Assembly: GCA_963837355.1 (NCBI GenBank)
Contig: CAWIMY010000007.1
Location: forward strand, 62,001-126,000
Reading direction: 5' to 3'
DNA: 64,000 nucleotides
Source of the DNA: Aureispira sp963837355
GTDB taxonomy: Bacteria; Bacteroidota; Bacteroidia; Chitinophagales; Saprospiraceae
Shown here: in pieces, positions 58,933 through 64,000 of the stretch
How the letters are laid out: each line of letters begins with the position of its first letter
Numbering within the stretch: position 1 is the first letter of the stretch
Made by a program: the position numbers and the translations under genes
The notes under the pieces: model-generated
Databases searched by the model: none
What the model saw: the letters and a program-made list of their open reading frames with translations, nothing else
What the model was told of the DNA's origin: nothing

Positions 58933-59997
58933 ATGAGAAATAGCTTTTTAAGGATTGGCCTATTGGTTGGTCTCCTTGCTGTGGTGGCTTGTAATGAGCC
59001 TGAAAAAACGAAACCTGATTCCCTCGCTGCTGAGCATGGGAAAATGACAGGTATTCCCAGCATTGATGCCTTGACGCGCGATATAAAAGCGAACCCCGAT
59101 AACATTTCTTTACGGGTCGCTCGTGCTAATGCCTACTCCAACGAAGGCTTGTTCAAAGAGGCCGAAGAAGAAGCACGTCGAGTGTACGAATACGATAAAA
59201 CCAATTGGCGGGCAGCGCGGTTGCTGGCTTGGGCTTATTTTGATAACCAACAATCCAAACCCGCCCTCAAAGTTTTAGAGCGCGCCTTGGAATTGCACCC
59301 CGATACGATTCCTTTGCTATTGGTACAATCGGAAATTAGCCTCAATGTCAAACAGTATAACGAAGCGCTAACAGCGGCTGAAAAAGTACTCAAAATACAG
59401 CCGCTTCATGCCGATGGCCACTTTATGCGCGGGCTAACCCTCAAGTACATGGGCGATACGCTAAGTGCCTTGGAGAGTTTCCAGACGGTGATTGAACAAG
59501 ACGCTGAACATACCGAAGCGTATTTACAATTGGGGAGCATCTTTGCCGCCAACAAGGAGATTATTGCCATTGAGTATTTTGATAACGTATTGCGCCTTGA
59601 CTCGACCAATTACAACGCCCTCAAAGGCAAGGCCGATTATTACCACCAAAATTTTGACGACAACAATGGGTTGTTAGAAAAAGCAAAAGCGGCCTACGAG
59701 CGGTTGATTGTCCACCATCCACAAGAGCCCGATGGAACCTACAACTATGGCTTGCTCTACATGGAGCTGGGCGATTATGAAAAAGCCGAACACTTTTTTG
59801 ATGTAGCGACCAAATACGACCCTGTCTTTGGCAGTGCTTATTTTTACAAAGCAGAAGCCCAAGAGCGCCAAGGCAACTACGAAGCCGCCAAAATTACTTA
59901 TCAAAACGCCGCCAGCAACGAGGATAGCCGCGCCCGCAAGGGCCGTGCCCAAGAAGCCTTGGAGCGCCTAGCAAAAAAAGACTATTTACAACCATAA
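58933..59997 (+). CDS. TPR-repeat lipoprotein
   Basis: A 354-residue lipoprotein (lipobox VVAC, Cys about 20). Residues 45-345 are seven or eight tetratricopeptide repeats, such as AEEEARRVYEYDKTNWRAAR and NYGLLYMELGDYEKAEHFF. It likely scaffolds protein partners in the periplasm. Only 47 bases separate it from the dehydrogenase gene, so the two are probably co-transcribed, an unusual pairing of an envelope scaffold with a serine-pathway enzyme. Confidence 0.88.
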   Translation: MRNSFLRIGLLVGLLAVVACNEPEKTKPDSLAAEHGKMTGIPSIDALTRDIKANPDNISLRVARANAYSNEGLFKEAEEEARRVYEYDKTNWRAARLLAWAYFDNQQSKPALKVLERALELHPDTIPLLLVQSEISLNVKQYNEALTAAEKVLKIQPLHADGHFMRGLTLKYMGDTLSALESFQTVIEQDAEHTEAYLQLGSIFAANKEIIAIEYFDNVLRLDSTNYNALKGKADYYHQNFDDNNGLLEKAKAAYERLIVHHPQEPDGTYNYGLLYMELGDYEKAEHFFDVATKYDPVFGSAYFYKAEAQERQGNYEAAKITYQNAASNEDSRARKGRAQEALERLAKKDYLQP

Positions 59998-60044
59998 CCA
60001 ATGTTTCATTTCTCTATCAACCACCAAACAACACCATTTACAAT

Positions 60045-61004
60045 ATGATTAAGATTTTAGTCAACGACGGCATCCACGCTGATGGCCAGTTTTTATTAGA
60101 AGAAGCTAATTATCAGGTAGATACCACTAAGATTCCACAAGAAGAACTCGCCCAGCGCTTGCCCGAGTACGATGCCATTATCGTTCGTTCGGCCACCAAA
60201 GTACGCCGTGAGTTGATCGACCAATGTCCCAATCTCAAAGTCATTGCCAGAGGCGGTGTTGGGATGGACAATATTGATGTGGAGTATGCTCGTTCCAAGG
60301 GCATCAAGGTAGTCAACACGCCCAATGCGTCTTCGCAGTCTGTCGCCGAATTGGTGATGGGGCATATGTTTGTGCTATCGCGCTTTTTGCACTGCTCCAA
60401 CCGCGAAATGCCTCAAGAAGGCGTAGACAATTTCAAAGGGTTGAAGAAAAATTACGCCAAAGGCGTGCAATTGCGCGGCAAAACTTTGGGTATTATTGGG
60501 TTTGGTAGAATAGGACAAGAGGTGGCGCGCTTGGCTGTAGGCATGGGCATGAAGGTTTTGGCGACCGACTTGTTGGAGCGCAGCGAGACGGTTGCTTTGA
60601 CTAGCCCCCACGCTTCGGCCGCTACGTTTTCAATAGAATTATCAACGGTTCCAATGGATCATCTTTTGAAAGAGAGCGATTATATCACGATTCATGTACC
60701 GAGCAGTGACCAACCTGTGATTGGTGCTGCTGAGATGAAAAAATTAAAACAAGGGGTGTTTTTGATCAATACTTCGCGAGGAGGGATTATTGAGGAAGCC
60801 GCTTTATTGCAAGCGCTAGAAGACGGGCAAGTTGCAGGGGCAGCCTTGGATGTGTTTAACAACGAACCGACTCCTAACGCGGCTTTATTGAACCACCCTC
60901 AAATTTCGGTTTCGCCCCACATTGGTGCTTCCACCGTAGAGGCACAACGTAACATTGGCCTAGAATTAGCCGATGCGTTTATTGAATTTTTTGATAAAGA
61001 ATAG
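60045..61004 (+). CDS. serA: D-3-phosphoglycerate dehydrogenase-like 2-hydroxyacid dehydrogenase
   Basis: A 319-residue NAD-dependent dehydrogenase of the SerA type without ACT domain. The Rossmann loop is LGIIGFGRIGQEVA, the Arg/Glu/His catalytic set is in NTSRGGIIEE, NNEP and SPHIGASTVEAQRN. NTPNASSQSVAELVM is the conserved substrate region. It would oxidise 3-phosphoglycerate in serine synthesis. The ACT-less form is insensitive to serine feedback in many organisms. SerC and SerB are not adjacent, so another 2-hydroxyacid substrate is possible. Confidence 0.87.
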   Translation: MIKILVNDGIHADGQFLLEEANYQVDTTKIPQEELAQRLPEYDAIIVRSATKVRRELIDQCPNLKVIARGGVGMDNIDVEYARSKGIKVVNTPNASSQSVAELVMGHMFVLSRFLHCSNREMPQEGVDNFKGLKKNYAKGVQLRGKTLGIIGFGRIGQEVARLAVGMGMKVLATDLLERSETVALTSPHASAATFSIELSTVPMDHLLKESDYITIHVPSSDQPVIGAAEMKKLKQGVFLINTSRGGIIEEAALLQALEDGQVAGAALDVFNNEPTPNAALLNHPQISVSPHIGASTVEAQRNIGLELADAFIEFFDKE

Positions 61005-61174
61005 ACGGTTTCAGAACAAAGGCCCTGTGCGAAATGTTTATTAGGTATTCTTGTTTCTCCTTGCTTCTTAGGGAGGTAGGGATAACAACTATCTAATTTT
61101 TATATTATTAGCCAATTCTCTGTAGAACAATTTAACGGTGATACAGGAAATTATGGTTATTCAAATCACTAACA

Positions 61175-61414
61175 ATGAAACATCTATTCGCTCTTGCGCT
61201 ATGCGCTTCTATTACTTTAGGCTTTTCTTCTTGTGTCAAAGAAATTTGTTACGAATGTACGCACCCTGATAAGTGTGCTGTAGATATTTGTGATGAACGC
61301 GCTAGCGTTGATAACGACGGTCTCTGTGTACTTGTTCCAGACAAGGACGGTTCTGATAACATAGAACTCAAAAATGCTTACGAAGCAGAGGGATATACTT
61401 GCAGAATCAAGTAA
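61175..61414 (+). CDS. small Cys-rich lipoprotein
   Basis: A 79-residue lipoprotein (lipobox FSSC, Cys20) whose mature part carries six further cysteines (CYEC, CAVDIC, GLCVL, YTC), spaced like a metal-binding or disulfide-stabilised mini-domain. No family recognised. It lies alone between a dehydrogenase and a converging T9SS gene and has a hairpin terminator. Confidence 0.65.
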   Translation: MKHLFALALCASITLGFSSCVKEICYECTHPDKCAVDICDERASVDNDGLCVLVPDKDGSDNIELKNAYEAEGYTCRIK

Positions 61415-61442
61415 GACCCAATTACATAAAATGCACATTAAG

Positions 61443-61475
61443 CCTTCTCTCCTTCCTAGGAGAGGAGGTTTTTTT
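61443..61475 (+). terminator. terminator of the Cys-rich lipoprotein gene
   Basis: A 10-bp stem with one wobble (61443-61452, 61459-61468), 6-base loop, T run of seven. Confidence 0.8.
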
Positions 61476-61528
61476 TATGCCGCCCTTTTCTGTTGATATT
61501 GAAAATACTTGACGAGTAGGGGAGCTAC

Positions 61529-61561
61529 AAAAAAGCCCTTCCGAAATCAATTCGAAAGGGC
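61529..61561 (-). terminator. terminator of the converging T9SS gene
   Basis: An 11-bp stem with one mismatch (61535-61545, 61551-61561), loop ATCAA and, on the - strand, six T, 34 bases past the stop codon. Confidence 0.75.
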
Positions 61562-61594
61562 AGGGGTGTTTTTTTTTATAAGAAGGAATGTTGC

Positions 61595-62680
61595 TTACTC
61601 GATCACTAATTTACCTGTGTGTAATAATTCTTTTTCTCCTAGTACTTGATAAAAATACAAGCCTGTTGCCAAATCTTTGCCTGATAAGATAAGGGTAGCT
61701 TGGGTGCTTTGTACTTGGCGCACCAATTGCCCCATAGCATTGTAGACCAATACTCGATAAGAAGCATAGCCCTGAGCAGACTCTATAGTCAACGTCGTTT
61801 GCTCCGAAAAAGGATTGGGGGCAACCCGCACTGTTGTAGACACGGCAGGGACTTGACGCAGCGGCAGCACGTTGCTACAAACAGCATTGCCATTGACACC
61901 CAGCAATTGGTTGGTGTGGTCAAAAAAGCAAGATACCATTGCCGATTCTATTTGCCCAGAGACATTGATGACTTCAAAAAATACACTGCCAAACAAGCCA
62001 TTGTCCTCTATCGGATCGCTGCTAATGGGAATAGTGCCGTTCAGCACTTGGCGGTTGCTTCCCCGAAGGGCTCCAATACCTTCCACCCAATACAAGTAGT
62101 TGACTATATTGACATTGCCATTGGTGTCTGGAAACGTACGTGCTTCGATTTCTAACATACGGCGGTAGCTGCCGTCTAGTAATTGCAAACTGTCGACCCC
62201 AATAACTTTGCTGATAATGCTATCCTGATCCATTGGTGACGGAGCGTAAGCAAAGGTCGCATAGTGCTTGACCGAATCGCCCACATTTAAACTAAAATCG
62301 TAGAGCAGCAACTCCGTACCAGGAACATAAGGGGGTAAAGGAAAGTCAAAAAGTCCCCCACTGTTGCCTCCATGCGCCGTAGTAAAGCCATAAAACCACA
62401 CCCGACGGTTGGCATCTTCTCGCAGTGCTCCTAGGAGTATATTGTAAGAATAGACCTTACTATAAGTCAGGTTATTGATAATGGTATCGCCGCGTAGCTC
62501 GTCGGTATAATTACTTTCTGTAAAAAGAGAGATTTGCCCTCCTGAGGTATAATAAGTCCTTGATTGGTACATGCCCCATCGAGCCGTGTCGGTAGGAAAA
62601 GGATGGTAAACAGTTGTTTGTGCCCCAACAAGGACGGCTTGTAACAACAACAAGGATAAGTAGAGTAATCGAATATACAT
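61595..62680 (-). CDS. secreted protein with T9SS C-terminal sorting domain
   Basis: A 361-residue exported protein. The signal peptide ends around LVGAQ. The middle 240 residues have no recognised family. The last 85 or so residues form a type A sorting domain: RVAPNPFSEQTTLTI, YNAMGQLVRQVQ, DLATGLYFYQVLGEKELL and LVIE, so the protein crosses the outer membrane by T9SS and is attached to the surface. Distinct from the S74 and DUF7619 proteins of this window except for that domain. Confidence 0.85.
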   Translation of the reverse strand: MYIRLLYLSLLLLQAVLVGAQTTVYHPFPTDTARWGMYQSRTYYTSGGQISLFTESNYTDELRGDTIINNLTYSKVYSYNILLGALREDANRRVWFYGFTTAHGGNSGGLFDFPLPPYVPGTELLLYDFSLNVGDSVKHYATFAYAPSPMDQDSIISKVIGVDSLQLLDGSYRRMLEIEARTFPDTNGNVNIVNYLYWVEGIGALRGSNRQVLNGTIPISSDPIEDNGLFGSVFFEVINVSGQIESAMVSCFFDHTNQLLGVNGNAVCSNVLPLRQVPAVSTTVRVAPNPFSEQTTLTIESAQGYASYRVLVYNAMGQLVRQVQSTQATLILSGKDLATGLYFYQVLGEKELLHTGKLVIE

Positions 62681-62876
62681 CTGGGTGATTTTTTGGTGAA
62701 GTAGAATAATTTTATGGAAAACAAATTTCTAATAGAGGGGCAAGTGTTACCCTGTTTTTAGTTTAATAATAGCAGCGTCTATCGAGGAGTAGTTTTCGCT
62801 GACAGTAATAAGACACAAAACTAAAACCAGTTGTTTAGAGTTAAGTAAGCAACCTTCAATCATAAACTCCAATAGT

Positions 62877-63542
62877 ATGTCCTTCGTTCGAACTTTTTGG
62901 CTGCTTTCTATGATCCTTTTAATCCTAAATCCCTTACAAGCCCAAGACAGTCCTTTGGGGAATTGGTTAATCTATTTTGGGAACAAAAAACTACCCTCCA
63001 ACTTCAATTGGCACCACGAGGTGCAGTACCGAAATTACAATGCTATCGGCGATTTAGAACAACTGCTGCTGCGCACGGGAATTGGTTATAACTTAACAGA
63101 AGACAACAACAATCTACTTATGGGCTACGGCTTCATTCACAGCCAAAACTACACGGTCAATGGAGAAAAAGTAGCCACTAACGAACATCGCCTTTACCAG
63201 CAATTTATCACCAAACAAAAAATTGCTTTCGTCCAGCTCCAGCATCGCTATCGCTTCGAACAACGTTGGATAGACCAATTGTTCAAGGTGCGGTTTCGCT
63301 ATTTCCTAAGCGCCAACATCCCTTTGCACAACGCCGAAAAAAATGACCGTACGTTTTACCTCTCGCTCTACAACGAAATTTTTATTCAAACCGAAGGCAA
63401 TGTATTTGATCGCAACCGTTCCTACGCAGGCTTGGGCTTTCGCCTCAATCAATTTTTACGCTTTGAGCTGGGCTATATGAATCAGTTTTTGCCTGGCTTT
63501 AATCGAGACCAGATTAATGTGATGATTTTTGCTAGTTATTAG
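62877..63542 (+). CDS. DUF2490 outer-membrane-like protein
   Basis: A 221-residue protein with a signal peptide (to LQAQ about residue 23). The WLIYFGNKKLPSNFNWHHEV beginning, HRLYQQFITKQK, HRYRFEQRW and the aromatic, alternating strands are typical of the DUF2490 family, predicted as small beta-barrel proteins of unknown function. Complete; 197 bases from the preceding gene start. Confidence 0.85.
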   Translation: MSFVRTFWLLSMILLILNPLQAQDSPLGNWLIYFGNKKLPSNFNWHHEVQYRNYNAIGDLEQLLLRTGIGYNLTEDNNNLLMGYGFIHSQNYTVNGEKVATNEHRLYQQFITKQKIAFVQLQHRYRFEQRWIDQLFKVRFRYFLSANIPLHNAEKNDRTFYLSLYNEIFIQTEGNVFDRNRSYAGLGFRLNQFLRFELGYMNQFLPGFNRDQINVMIFASY

Positions 63543-63941
63543 GGGTATTGTTCTGAATTTTGAACAAGTAATTTTTTAGGGTAGTTATATCAATCATAAA
63601 ATCTTCAACTTGCTCGCAAGTACTCTATTTTTAAATTGTTCTGTACTAAGTGTGTTTTAAATACGCATTCAAAAGTGGGCATCAAAAGGTAACGTGTTCA
63701 GTTTTTGCTCTTTTTCTGGACACGTTGAGTTCTTCTCAACTCTACAACACGACCATTTTTAGCCTTATTCTGGTCGTATCCTCCTTTTAGGCACAGTAAT
63801 TACCTCCTTTCGAGGCATACGACCAATTTTTGGAAAAATTTGATCCTATTTAATTCCTACCATGGCCTTTTCTCCTTTCCGAAACTTTCGAGACCACTAA
63901 TTGTTAGTTAGCAATTGATTAACCCATTAAGACAAGCATTT
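63543..63941. other. gene-free stretch before the last gene
   Basis: About 400 bases. GTTGAG-TTCTT-CTCAAC (63724-63740) is a 6-bp hairpin, and two copies of a CGACCA(N)TTTTT-like string occur (near 63750 and 63827). No consensus promoter was found. Confidence 0.4.
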
Positions 63942-64000
63942 ATGAACAGCTCCAACTACTTCGTCCTTTTGTGCCTTTTTCTAGGAATTTTTCAAGCCTG
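63942..64000 (+). CDS. start of an exported protein, cut by the window edge
   Basis: ATG 63942 opens a frame to the end (19 codons, MNSSNYFVLLCLFLGIFQA), with a hydrophobic core typical of a signal peptide. The remainder is outside the window, so the product is unknown. Confidence 0.6.
   Translation, partial: MNSSNYFVLLCLFLGIFQA

Overview
The window is from a Bacteroidota chromosome. Supporting signs are a SusC/SusD outer-membrane pair, type IX secretion (T9SS) C-terminal sorting domains on three proteins, many lipoproteins with an N-terminal lipobox, -7 elements of the TAnnTTTG type and few Shine-Dalgarno sites. The moderate GC content, the dockerin-like domains and the PurS-PurL fusion suggest Saprospirales (Saprospira-like), but that placement is inference.

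Region 1 (1-14000) is a purine biosynthesis cluster, all on the + strand: purM (3' part), a FabH-like ketosynthase, purSL, purQ, purH, purC, purB, purD, purN and purF. Together they cover PRPP to IMP except the PurE/PurK carboxylation step, which is not in the window. purC is split by a one-base frameshift. purB is preceded by an approximately 195-bp tandem repeat, and a perfect 15-bp hairpin lies between purQ and purH.

Region 2 (14000-31500) is mixed housekeeping and surface functions: a TPR-like lipoprotein, pyruvate dehydrogenase E2, an unknown lipoprotein, the SusD/SusC pair, a GmhA-like isomerase, a frameshifted cinA, a second 2-oxoacid dehydrogenase E2, cysS, then DUF2798, a beta-barrel protein and an AraC regulator on one strand, and a conserved helical-repeat protein.

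Region 3 (31700-37000) holds a large secreted T9SS protein broken by two frameshifts, followed by an ATPase plus HNH nuclease pair with overlapping ATGA codons. That pair looks like a Septu-type anti-phage system. metH follows.

Region 4 (41000-48000) is an array of four paralogous lipoproteins on the - strand. Each has a WNGS-type beta domain, a dockerin-like calcium motif and a shared C-terminal KxGDxxGxFxF tail. A divergent lipocalin-like lipoprotein and a protein combining an S74 chaperone domain with a T9SS sorting domain follow.

Region 5 (48000-64000) has a frameshifted zinc metalloprotease, an M3 oligoendopeptidase, a DsbD-like reductase with disrupted linker plus a stand-alone copy of its N-terminal domain, membrane and secreted proteins of unknown function, a TPR lipoprotein with a serA-like dehydrogenase, a small Cys-rich lipoprotein, another T9SS protein, a DUF2490 protein and the start of a further secreted protein.

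Five genes carry a total of seven apparent single-base indels. This pattern fits consensus errors at least as well as real gene decay. No tRNA, rRNA, CRISPR array, transposase or integrase was recognised.
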